From a virus: DNA of 28,146 bases. This document shows positions 7,313-13,661 of the stretch, piece after piece (position 1 is the first letter of the stretch; each line of letters opens with the position of its first letter). The notes under the pieces were generated by a model that was given only the letters and a program-made list of their open reading frames with translations, was not told the origin of the DNA and ran no database searches. The DNA is taken from the IMG/VR virus record IMGVR_UViG_3300048597_000175, positions 1 to 28,146 of that record; one strand, written 5' to 3'. Made by a program: the position numbers and the translations under genes.

Positions 7313-7683
7313 TGGCATTCCTGGCCGATCGCGTGCTGGACAACGGGCTGACGGTGCTGGACACCGAGGCGAACCGGATCGACATCTGCTCGACCGAGCC
7401 GACCAGCTACGCGCAGGCGACCAGCACCTACACGCTGGGCAACAAGACCGGGATCTCGGTCGGCGCGCCGGAGGATGCGGCGCCGAGCGGGCGGCGCGTG
7501 GTGGTGGCGGCGATCACCGATGGCAGCGTGACCGGTACCGGCACGGCGGGCTTCGTGGCGATCACCGACACCGTGAACAGCCGGCTGCTGGCGGTGCAGG
7601 ACCTGGATGCGCCGGTGGGGGTGACCAGCGGCAACCTGTTCAGCCTGCCGGCCTTCAGCATCATCAAGCCGGACGTGACCTGA
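7312..7683 (+). CDS. Unknown phage structural-like protein, directly after portal
   Basis: This 123-residue protein starts in a TGATG overlap with the portal stop and ends in a TGATG overlap with the next gene. It is rich in Thr, Val and Ala and predicted mostly beta (RRVVVAAITDGSVTGTGTAG, then FVAITDTVNSRLLAVQDLDA). I recall similar sequences beginning MAFLADRVLDNGL in other alphaproteobacterial phages, always as hypothetical proteins. No enzyme motif, signal peptide or membrane segment is visible. Tight coupling to the portal gene suggests it is a virion component; its function is not known. Confidence 0.8.
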   Translation: MAFLADRVLDNGLTVLDTEANRIDICSTEPTSYAQATSTYTLGNKTGISVGAPEDAAPSGRRVVVAAITDGSVTGTGTAGFVAITDTVNSRLLAVQDLDAPVGVTSGNLFSLPAFSIIKPDVT

Positions 7684-8480
7684 TGGCCATCACCGACCTC
7701 GACGGCATCGTCGGCGGCACCAAGGGCGCGGGGTTCATCTTCAAGTCCGCGGGCCAGCCGACGACGGCCGCGAACAGCTGGCATTCCTACTGGGCCGCGA
7801 CGGCCATCCCAGGCGCGGGCACGCTGGCAACCGGCAACACGACCGCCGGCATCATCCCGACCGAGGCGACGGCCGGCGCCATGCCCTTCACCGACCCGAC
7901 GGGCGGGGCGATCAGCTACATCATGGGCGCCGTGGTCAGTTCCACGGTCAGCGGCACGGTCTGGCTGTATGACCGCTGCTTCGCCCTGGGCGCGCTGACG
8001 CCGACGAGCGGGGCATATCCAGGCCCGGTGACGGGCACCGCGCTGGATCGCCCGGCTGACGGCGCGGGCTGCATGATCATGGCGGAGATCGTGACCGCGC
8101 TGTCGGCGGCGGCGCACACGGTCACCATCACCTACACCAACGAGGCGGGCGACACCGGGCGTACCGCCACGGTGGTGCTGCCGGCCTCGGCGCCGATCGG
8201 GCGCGTGTTCTTCGCGACGCTGCAGGCGGGCGACAGCGGCGTGCGGCAGATCACGGGCGTGTCGGGCTCGGCCACGCCGCCGACGGGGACCTTCAACCTG
8301 CTGATTATCCGCCCGCTGCTCATGGCGGGGGCCGTGGCGAACGTGCCGCGGTCGCTCGGCGTGCCGGAATGCGGGCTGCGGCCGCTGTATGCGAACACCT
8401 GCGCGGCGGTGCTGGTCTACAACCCGACGGGCACGACGGCGTCGACCATCCAGATATCGCTCGACCTGACCACGGGATAG
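7683..8480 (+). CDS. Unknown structural-like protein, beta-rich
   Basis: The 265-residue sequence is Gly/Thr/Ala-rich with alternating hydrophobic residues, as in beta-sandwich virion proteins. Landmarks are AITDLDGIVGGTKGAGFIFK at the start, a central AAAHTVTITYTNEAGDTGRT strand pair, and a C-terminal VLVYNPTGTTASTIQISLDL. The central strand pattern resembles that of capsid- or tail-decorating proteins. I do not recognise a family. It is coupled by a TGATG overlap to the gene before it and belongs to the six-gene block between portal and protease-capsid genes. Confidence 0.78.
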   Translation: MAITDLDGIVGGTKGAGFIFKSAGQPTTAANSWHSYWAATAIPGAGTLATGNTTAGIIPTEATAGAMPFTDPTGGAISYIMGAVVSSTVSGTVWLYDRCFALGALTPTSGAYPGPVTGTALDRPADGAGCMIMAEIVTALSAAAHTVTITYTNEAGDTGRTATVVLPASAPIGRVFFATLQAGDSGVRQITGVSGSATPPTGTFNLLIIRPLLMAGAVANVPRSLGVPECGLRPLYANTCAAVLVYNPTGTTASTIQISLDLTTG

Positions 8481-8484
8481 CGCG

Positions 8485-9051
8485 ATGGCCGAGATCGGGC
8501 GCGGCGACAGTGGGTCGTTCACGGGCGCCACGCTCGCGCAGCAATGGCCGGGCGATGCCGCGGCGACGGTTGCGCAGGCGCTGTACTTCCCGGCCAGCGG
8601 GCCTGCCACTGACGCGCTGGCGGTCAGCGACCTGACCGCGCCCGCGCCGCTGATCGAAGCGGTGGCGCTGGGCCAGACGCACGCGCTGGCGGTGTCGGAC
8701 ATCGTGGCGCCAGTGCCGATCATCGAAGGCGTGGCGCTGTCGCAGACGCAGGCGCTGGCGGTCGGTGACCTGGTCGCGCCGGCGCCGGAGATCGAAGCGC
8801 CGGCGCTGACCGAAAGCGCGCCGCCGGTTGCCGACCAGCAGGGCGGCGGGCGCGGCCGGGTTCGGGTGGTGGCGCGGCGGGTGTTCCGCCTGGCGGTGGG
8901 CGACCTGCGGGCGCCGGCGCCGGTGCTGGAACGCCCGGCGCTGTGGGTGACGCCAAGCGACGCGCAGATCCGCGCTGAGCTGCGGCGGCGGCATGAGGCG
9001 CGGCTGCGCGCCGATGATGAAGACGCGATCGCCGCGCTGCTGGCGGCATAG
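8485..9051 (+). CDS. Repeat protein with 23-residue AP-rich units, function unknown
   Basis: After about 43 residues the 188-residue product contains three contiguous 23-residue units, each starting ALAV(S/G)D, then AP(A/V)P, IE and AL. A fourth, more diverged unit (LAVGDLRAPAPVLERPAL) follows a Gly/Arg linker (GGGRGRVRVVARR). The C-terminal 40 residues are a charged helix (DAQIRAELRRRHEARLRADD). Similar 'APVLxxPALxQxHALAA' repeats occur, as I remember, in hypothetical proteins of alphaproteobacterial phages. An elongated spacer or fibre-like shape is plausible. No Shine-Dalgarno is obvious; the start lies 5 bases after the preceding stop, so reinitiation is likely. Confidence 0.75.
   Translation: MAEIGRGDSGSFTGATLAQQWPGDAAATVAQALYFPASGPATDALAVSDLTAPAPLIEAVALGQTHALAVSDIVAPVPIIEGVALSQTQALAVGDLVAPAPEIEAPALTESAPPVADQQGGGRGRVRVVARRVFRLAVGDLRAPAPVLERPALWVTPSDAQIRAELRRRHEARLRADDEDAIAALLAA
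8614..8820 (+). repeat. Three 69-bp coding tandem repeats
   Basis: Units at 8614-8682, 8683-8751 and 8752-8820 each encode 23 residues. All begin GCGCTGGCGGT and carry a shared ATCGAAG core two thirds of the way along. A partial fourth copy lies at 8890-8949. DNA identity is good but imperfect, indicating old duplication kept by selection for the protein repeat. Confidence 0.85.
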
Positions 9052-9063
9052 CAGGAGGGGCTG

Positions 9064-9387
9064 ATGGCGAAGCGAACGACGGCCGGCGAAGACCTGAGGC
9101 TGCAGGGCGGCAGCGGGTCGCTCGCGGCCACGACGGCAGGCGACTGGGTCGAGCTGGATGGCGCCTTCAACATCTTCATGTCTGGCACCTGGACGGGCTC
9201 GGTGGCGCTGGAATGCAGCCCGGATGGTGGCACGACGGCGTTCGCCTGCGAATACAGCGACGGGTCGCCGGTGGTGTTCACCAGCAACGGGCAGCTGGTG
9301 GCGCCGGACGCGACGGAAAAGGGGATGCTGTACCGCCTGAATCGCGGTGCGGGGACCGGCACGCTGACGTGGAGGCTGTCGCGATGA
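9064..9387 (+). CDS. Small beta-rich structural-like protein
   Basis: The 107-residue protein follows AGGAGGGG six bases or less upstream of ATG 9064, a very strong ribosome site and so possibly a high expression level. The pattern GDWVELDGAFNIFMSGTWTG, with SVALECSPDGGTTAFACEYS following, matches beta-sandwich proteins with the 'W-x-G-x-V-x-L-x-x-S-x-D-G-G' motif seen in phage decoration and tail proteins. It may be a virion decoration protein; the exact family is not recognised. Its stop overlaps the next start as ATGA. Confidence 0.78.
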   Translation: MAKRTTAGEDLRLQGGSGSLAATTAGDWVELDGAFNIFMSGTWTGSVALECSPDGGTTAFACEYSDGSPVVFTSNGQLVAPDATEKGMLYRLNRGAGTGTLTWRLSR

Positions 9388-9977
9388 GCGTGATGGGGCC
9401 GCTGACGCGGGCGCAGGCGCTTTCGCTTCAGCATCCAGGTATGGCCGCTGGGCGGTTTGCTTGGACCGTGACCAACGGCAACACGCAGAACATCACGCCG
9501 CCGGCTGCGAACCGGATCACGACCTATCCGTGGTTCTGCCCGCGCACGATCACGGTCAGCAACCTGTTCTTCCTGACGAACACGGGCGGCGCGGGTTCGG
9601 CGCTCAAGCCGGGCATTTTCGCCAGCGACCCGGCGACGGGGCTGCCGGCTGGCACGCCCATCATCGCCGTGAACGCGGGCGTGGATACGACGGGTGCGTT
9701 CCTCAATGTGGTCGCGATCACGCCGACCGTGCTGCAAGGCGGCCTCTGGTATTGGCCCTTCGGCAAGTTCACGGGGACGGCGCCGCAGATGCAGGGCGTC
9801 GCGGCCAATGGCGGCACGCAGGCCAACATGACCTTTGCCGCTGCGGCCGACGCAGCCGGCAACAACGTGTTCTTCGTCTCGGACGCCTACGCGAACAATA
9901 TCGAAACCTTCAACGCGACGGGGCAAAGCTGGCTGGTGTCCAGCGGCGGCGTTCCCTGCGTCGGGATCGGGTTCTGA
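9384..9977 (+). CDS. Putative appendage/fibre protein with jelly-roll-like domain
   Basis: The start at 9384 overlaps the previous stop as ATGA and gives 197 residues. The frame stays open further upstream, but that part is antiparallel to the real gene before it. Segments ITTYPWFCPRTITVSNLFFL, PGIFASDPATGLPAGTPIIA and TVLQGGLWYWPFGKF fit a beta-sandwich domain common in phage structural proteins, of the pattern 'PFxxPRTxTxxxxx...LGIYxxxxG.PG...LxxGxYW'. Such domains often act as surface or carbohydrate-contacting modules. Binding function is inferred. It is unusual to find this type of gene between portal and capsid genes rather than at the tail-fibre end. Confidence 0.72.
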   Translation: MSVMGPLTRAQALSLQHPGMAAGRFAWTVTNGNTQNITPPAANRITTYPWFCPRTITVSNLFFLTNTGGAGSALKPGIFASDPATGLPAGTPIIAVNAGVDTTGAFLNVVAITPTVLQGGLWYWPFGKFTGTAPQMQGVAANGGTQANMTFAAAADAAGNNVFFVSDAYANNIETFNATGQSWLVSSGGVPCVGIGF

Positions 9978-9979
9978 CC

Positions 9980-10333
9980 ATGCAGATACGCATCCGTGCG
10001 CTGGACGGCACCGAGACGGTCATCCCTGGTTTTCCGGCGCCGGTCCCCGAAGAATGCAGCCTCATCGAACTTCTGGCCGCGCTGACCGACCTGCAATGGA
10101 TCACCGAGGATGAGGCGCTGGCCGCCGCGCAGACGGGCGCGCTGCCGGCCTCGCTCGCAACGGCCCTGCTCCGGGACGCCGACGCGAAAACCGCCTTCCG
10201 CATCCGGCTCACCTGGGCCGGCATGTATTTGGCGGAGCGCGCCCATCCGTTCTGGGAGTTCGTGAAGGCCGCCGGCATCGCGACGGACGCCGACATCGAC
10301 GCGGTGTTCCGCCGGGCCAAGGGCCAAGCCTGA
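9980..10333 (+). CDS. Small unknown protein preceding the protease-capsid gene
   Basis: The 117-residue product begins two bases after the preceding stop. It has an N-terminal beta part (MQIRIRALDGTETVIPGFPA) and a helical remainder (LIELLAALTDLQWITEDEAL, then FRIRLTWAGMYLAERAHPFW). I do not recognise the family. The mix resembles small accessory or assembly proteins paired with an appendage gene, but this is speculation. It ends the block between portal and protease. Confidence 0.75.
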   Translation: MQIRIRALDGTETVIPGFPAPVPEECSLIELLAALTDLQWITEDEALAAAQTGALPASLATALLRDADAKTAFRIRLTWAGMYLAERAHPFWEFVKAAGIATDADIDAVFRRAKGQA

Positions 10334-10368
10334 CCCGCGCGCCCCTGCGCGCATAGGAGACCACACAC

Positions 10369-12318
10369 ATGAAGGGCGTGCAGATGCGCGCAGCAGGCGA
10401 ATCCGCCGTGCTGTCGCTGATGGGCGATGTCGGCTGGGACATCACCCCCAAGGGCGTCGCCGATGCGCTGAAGGGCGCGGGCAAAGGGCCGCTGACGGTC
10501 TCCCTGCATTCCTACGGCGGGGACGCGCTGGCGGGTGTGGCGATCCACAACATGATCGCCCGCCACCCCGGCGCGAAGACCGTCATCATCGAAGGCGTCG
10601 CGGCCTCGGCCGCCAGCCTGATTGCCATGGCCGGCGACCGGATCGTCATGCCGTCCAACGCGCTGATGATGATCCATGAAGCCTGGGGCCTGGCCATGGG
10701 CGACAGCGAGGACATGCGCAAGCAGGCCGACGTGCTCGACACCGTTTCGGGCGCCTACCGCCGCACCTACGCGGCGCGCAGCGGCAAGACCGAGGATGAG
10801 GTCGCGGCGCTGATGGCCGCCGAGACGTGGTTCACCGCCGACGACGCGGTGGCGCAAGGGTTCGCAACCGAGGCGGCCGAGCCCGTCGAAGTGCGCGCCA
10901 TGGCCGTTCCCGACGGTCGCTTCTCTCGGGCGCCGGCGGCACTCGCCGCCTTCGCCCACAACCCGCCGGCGCCGCCGGCCAGCAAGGAGATCCACATGGA
11001 TCCCGTCACCACCGCGGCGCCCAACGCCGCTGCCGATCCGGCGCCGAACACCGGCCCGGTCCCCGCCACCCTCGCGCAGGTGCGCGAGATCGCGACCCGC
11101 GCCAAGCTGCCCGCCGACTGGGTGCTGGCGCAGGTGGAAGCCGCCGCCACGCTCGACGTGGTGCGCGACGCCGCGATCGACGCCGTGGCCGCGGCTGCGC
11201 AGGCCAAGCCGGTGCACACGGCCGTCACGGTCGGCGCCAGCCACGACGACCCGGCCCGCGTGCTGGAAGCGCTGGGCACCGCCATCGCCGTGCGCCACAT
11301 GCCGGCGGTCGCCGCCCGTGCGGGCAACGACCACTGGAAGAAGTTCGCTGGCCTGAAGCCGTCCGACATGCTGCTGGCCCTGGCCGAGGCGCGCGGCGAG
11401 CGTGTCTCCTTCCGCGACCGCGACCGCCTGATCCAGGCCGCCTTCCACACCACCAGCGACTTCCCGCTGCTGCTGGAGAACGCCGGGAACAAGATGCTCC
11501 AGGCCGGCTACGCCGCCGCGACGCCGACCTACCGGTCGTTCTTCGCCGAGCGCGCCTTCGCCGACTTCAAGGCGCACAGCTTCCTGACCGCCGGCGACTT
11601 CCCGGCGCTGGCCGAGCTGGCCGAGGGCGGCGAGATCACCGCCGGCACCATCAACGAGAAGCGCGAGCAGATCACGCCGAAGACCTATGCGCGCCAGGTG
11701 CGCGTGACGCGGCAGATGCTGATCAACGACGACCTCGGCGCCTTCGCCGACTTCGGCACCATGATCGGCCGCCGCGTGGCGGACTACGAGAACGCGCTGG
11801 CCTTCGCGCTGGTCAACACCGCCTCGGGCGCCGGCCCGACGCTCTCGACCGGGTCGCTGGCGGTGTTCAGCACCAACGCCGCGCGGCTCAACCGCGCGTC
11901 GTCGGCCGGTGCCATCACCGAGGCCACGCTGGACGACGGCTATGCCGGCATGATGGCGCAGACCTCCCTGGACAACATCAAGCTGAACCTGATGCCGCGC
12001 ATCCTGCTGACCGGCCCGGCCTACCGTGGCGCCGCCATCCGCTACACCACCGCCATCACGGCGGATGTCGGCGCGAATGTCGGCCTGTACAGCGACCTGA
12101 CGCCGGTGGCGGATGCCAACATCACCGGCAACCGCTGGTATCTGTTCGCCGACCCGGCGGCGGCGCCGGTGTACGTGTACGGGTACGTGAACGGCCAGTC
12201 GGGCCCGATGATCCGGGTGCACCAGTACGTGCCCGGCACCGATGGCTTGGCGGTGGAAGTGCTGCACGACTTCGCGGTCGGCGCCATCGACCACCGCGGC
12301 GGCTGGTTCAACGGCTGA
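10369..12318 (+). CDS. ClpP-like prohead protease fused to major capsid protein
   Basis: One uninterrupted 649-residue frame encodes both maturation protease and capsid subunit. Residues 1-170 form a ClpP/S14-like fold: VSLHSYGGDALAGVAIHNMI, then EGVAASAASLIAMAGD with Ser80 as likely nucleophile, and MMIHEAWG with His103. The third catalytic position, near ETWFTADDAV, appears to be Glu152. Residues 180-330 are an Ala/Pro-rich, partly helical stretch suited to a scaffold or delta domain. The capsid fold covers about 330-649, with the central helix and strand pattern (KTYARQVRVTRQMLINDDLG) typical of HK97-type capsid proteins. A strong Shine-Dalgarno (AGGAGA, 10355-10360) precedes the start. 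Fusions of this kind are known in phages. Confidence 0.92.
   Translation: MKGVQMRAAGESAVLSLMGDVGWDITPKGVADALKGAGKGPLTVSLHSYGGDALAGVAIHNMIARHPGAKTVIIEGVAASAASLIAMAGDRIVMPSNALMMIHEAWGLAMGDSEDMRKQADVLDTVSGAYRRTYAARSGKTEDEVAALMAAETWFTADDAVAQGFATEAAEPVEVRAMAVPDGRFSRAPAALAAFAHNPPAPPASKEIHMDPVTTAAPNAAADPAPNTGPVPATLAQVREIATRAKLPADWVLAQVEAAATLDVVRDAAIDAVAAAAQAKPVHTAVTVGASHDDPARVLEALGTAIAVRHMPAVAARAGNDHWKKFAGLKPSDMLLALAEARGERVSFRDRDRLIQAAFHTTSDFPLLLENAGNKMLQAGYAAATPTYRSFFAERAFADFKAHSFLTAGDFPALAELAEGGEITAGTINEKREQITPKTYARQVRVTRQMLINDDLGAFADFGTMIGRRVADYENALAFALVNTASGAGPTLSTGSLAVFSTNAARLNRASSAGAITEATLDDGYAGMMAQTSLDNIKLNLMPRILLTGPAYRGAAIRYTTAITADVGANVGLYSDLTPVADANITGNRWYLFADPAAAPVYVYGYVNGQSGPMIRVHQYVPGTDGLAVEVLHDFAVGAIDHRGGWFNG
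10984..10998 (+). promoter_or_regulatory. Internal ribosome-binding site and start codon for capsid protein alone
   Basis: AAGGAG at 10984-10989, six bases before ATG 10996, is in frame with the protease-capsid gene at residue 210. It lies exactly at the linker after the protease domain, and the codons before it encode Ser-Lys-Glu-Ile-His. A near-perfect Shine-Dalgarno at ideal spacing at a domain border is unlikely to be accidental. Confidence 0.75.
10996..12318 (+). CDS. Nested product: scaffold region plus major capsid protein, internal start
   Basis: Translation from ATG 10996 would give a 440-residue protein beginning MDPVTTAAPNAAADPAPNTG, lacking the protease. This parallels nested genes such as lambda C/Nu3, where one reading frame gives a protease form and a more abundant form. 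Here the abundant product would be the capsid subunit with its N-terminal scaffold segment, removed later by the protease. This would explain how hundreds of capsid copies can be made with few protease copies. It rests on the internal ribosome site and on the domain border; no direct proof is visible. Confidence 0.6.
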   Translation: MDPVTTAAPNAAADPAPNTGPVPATLAQVREIATRAKLPADWVLAQVEAAATLDVVRDAAIDAVAAAAQAKPVHTAVTVGASHDDPARVLEALGTAIAVRHMPAVAARAGNDHWKKFAGLKPSDMLLALAEARGERVSFRDRDRLIQAAFHTTSDFPLLLENAGNKMLQAGYAAATPTYRSFFAERAFADFKAHSFLTAGDFPALAELAEGGEITAGTINEKREQITPKTYARQVRVTRQMLINDDLGAFADFGTMIGRRVADYENALAFALVNTASGAGPTLSTGSLAVFSTNAARLNRASSAGAITEATLDDGYAGMMAQTSLDNIKLNLMPRILLTGPAYRGAAIRYTTAITADVGANVGLYSDLTPVADANITGNRWYLFADPAAAPVYVYGYVNGQSGPMIRVHQYVPGTDGLAVEVLHDFAVGAIDHRGGWFNG

Positions 12319-12324
12319 TGCCCC

Positions 12325-12359
12325 GGGCCGGCGCCGACCGCGCCGGCCCTTCCCCGTTT
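12325..12359 (+). terminator. Terminator-like hairpin after the capsid gene
   Basis: A perfect 10-bp inverted repeat, GGGCCGGCGC (12325-12334) and GCGCCGGCCC (12340-12349), with a 5-base loop is followed by TTCCCCGTTT. It begins 6 bases after the capsid stop. The weak T-tract suggests partial termination or protection of the capsid mRNA 3' end rather than a full stop. Confidence 0.6.
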
Positions 12360-12413
12360 CCCGGCGGCGACTGGTGCGCCATCGCCCGCTGAACCCGAAA
12401 GGACATTCCTCCG

Positions 12414-12755
12414 ATGGAGAATTACGTCTCCCCGGGCGACCTGGTGACGATCACCGCGCCCTCCACCGTGACCGCCGGCCAGATCCTGGCGGTGGGCACC
12501 AACCTGTTCGGCGTGGTGCAGAATTCCGCGGCCTCCGGCGCCACGACGGTGCTGGCGACGCGCGGCATCTTCACCCTGAACGCCGACGTGACGAACACCG
12601 CCGCGGTGGTCGGCCAGTTCGCCACGCACCACACCACGAACAACGCGATCAGCGTGACGGCGCCGGGCGCTGGCTTCGTCAAGGTCGGCGTGTTCGTGCA
12701 GGCGAAGGCGACCACCGACAACACCGTGGTGGTGCGGCTCAACGGTTCCTTCTGA
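12414..12755 (+). CDS. Capsid decoration protein, DUF2190 family
   Basis: The 113-residue sequence starts MENYVSPGDLVTITAPSTVT, continues AGQILAVGTNLFGVVQNSAA, and then has VLATRGIFTLNADVTNTAAV. This matches DUF2190, which includes small head-decoration ('cement') proteins that bind the expanded capsid from outside. The fold is beta-barrel-like and length is typical for the family. A ribosome site AAAGGA lies at 12398-12403. The position just after the major capsid gene is the expected one. Hairpins on both sides (12325-12359 and 12797-12831) make it an almost separate transcription unit. Confidence 0.9.
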   Translation: MENYVSPGDLVTITAPSTVTAGQILAVGTNLFGVVQNSAASGATTVLATRGIFTLNADVTNTAAVVGQFATHHTTNNAISVTAPGAGFVKVGVFVQAKATTDNTVVVRLNGSF

Positions 12756-12796
12756 CGGCATCCGGCCCACACCGGACGCGCTTCGCGCGCGCGAAC

Positions 12797-12831
12797 GGCG
12801 GGGCGGCCTGTGGGGGCCGTCCCGCCACTTT
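12797..12831 (+). terminator. Strong hairpin between decoration gene and glycosyltransferase
   Basis: A 12-bp stem, GGCGGGGCGGCC (12797-12808) with GGCCGTCCCGCC (12815-12826), contains one G-U pair and a 6-base loop, and is followed by ACTTT. It probably lowers read-through from the highly expressed capsid/decoration genes into the glycosyltransferase-methyltransferase pair. Confidence 0.6.
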
Positions 12832-12854
12832 CCTGCCCACACAGGACACCCACC

Positions 12855-13661
12855 ATGACCGACTTCCCGCGCCGCGCCACCGCGCCCGGCGTTCATCCCG
12901 ACGCGCCCGACCTTCCGGCCGCCGACATCCCTATGACCGGCCTGCTGGTCGCCACGCCCATGGCCGGCGGCGGCCTCTGCGACATGGCCTTTTCCAACGG
13001 TATGGACGCGTTGCGCACCGAATGCCTGCGCCGCGGCCTGCGCCTGTCGACCATCTACCTGCGCGGCGAGAGCGACGTGCAGCAGGCGCGCAACCGCTGC
13101 TTCGCGCAGTTCCTGGCATCGCCCGACCATTCGCACCTGCTGTTCATCGACGCGGACATCGGCTTCAGCCCGGATGCGGTGCTGCGCCTGGTCGCGCACA
13201 ACCAGCCGCTGGTCGGCGCCACTTATGCCAAGAAGACGCGCGGGCCGGTGCAGTTCGCGGTCTCCCTGCTGCCGCGGGCGCTGCGCACCGATGCCGGGCT
13301 GGTCGAGGTCAACGGCCTGCCCGGCGGCTTCCTGATGATCCGGCGCGACTGCGCCGAACGCATGGCCGGCGCCTATCGCGACCTGGCCTTCGACCCGCAG
13401 GACGGGCAGGCGGAGGGCGAACCCTGGCGCGCCCACCTGTTCAACATCTTCGGCGCCGAGCTGGCCGAGCGCACCCGCTGGTCGGAGGACATCTCCTTCT
13501 GCCGGCGCTGGACGGCGATCGGCGGCAAGGTGTGGCTCGACCCGTACATCCTGCTCGAGCACTGGGGCATGGCGTGCTTCACGGGCGAACCGGCGGCCAT
13601 GTTCGTGCCGGCCGACGCGCCGGCGCCGCGCGCGGTCGATATGGAAGGTGCGGCGGCATGA
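12855..13661 (+). CDS. Putative glycosyltransferase (GT-A fold)
   Basis: The ATG at 12855 gives 268 residues; the frame stays open from 12810 but without a better start. The core has GLLVATPMAGGGLCDMAF (the nucleotide-sugar entry strand), DVQQARNRCFAQFLASPDHS, and LLFIDADIGFSPDAVLRL with a DAD metal motif at residues 99-101. SEDISFCRRWTAIGGKVWLD at residues 210-229 is the acid-catalyst region, and LEHWG follows. These are the elements of a family-2-like GT-A enzyme. The sugar donor and acceptor cannot be read. It is coupled by ATGA to a methyltransferase gene and sits inside the morphogenesis operon, so modification of a virion protein or of a surface sugar is plausible. Confidence 0.82.
   Translation: MTDFPRRATAPGVHPDAPDLPAADIPMTGLLVATPMAGGGLCDMAFSNGMDALRTECLRRGLRLSTIYLRGESDVQQARNRCFAQFLASPDHSHLLFIDADIGFSPDAVLRLVAHNQPLVGATYAKKTRGPVQFAVSLLPRALRTDAGLVEVNGLPGGFLMIRRDCAERMAGAYRDLAFDPQDGQAEGEPWRAHLFNIFGAELAERTRWSEDISFCRRWTAIGGKVWLDPYILLEHWGMACFTGEPAAMFVPADAPAPRAVDMEGAAA

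Noticed and set aside
5369-7318. A 649-codon open frame on the minus strand opposite the portal gene
   Set aside because: Biased composition and full antiparallel overlap with a clear portal protein.
7428-9926. An 832-codon minus-strand frame over the unknown module
   Set aside because: It crosses five plus-strand genes with proper ribosome sites and coupling, and its sequence is Arg/Ser-rich without motifs.
10334-10354. Short GCGCG...CGCGC stem before the protease-capsid gene as a terminator
   Set aside because: About 5 bp, no T-tract, and it lies directly before a strong ribosome site.
9910-12294. A 794-codon minus-strand frame over the protease-capsid gene
   Set aside because: Low-complexity Gly/Arg/His shadow with no recognisable fold; the plus strand holds catalytic motifs.
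12242-13657. Upstream extension of the methyltransferase frame
   Set aside because: The extra 470 residues are Arg-rich and lie over the decoration and glycosyltransferase genes; the ATGA start at 13658 is better.
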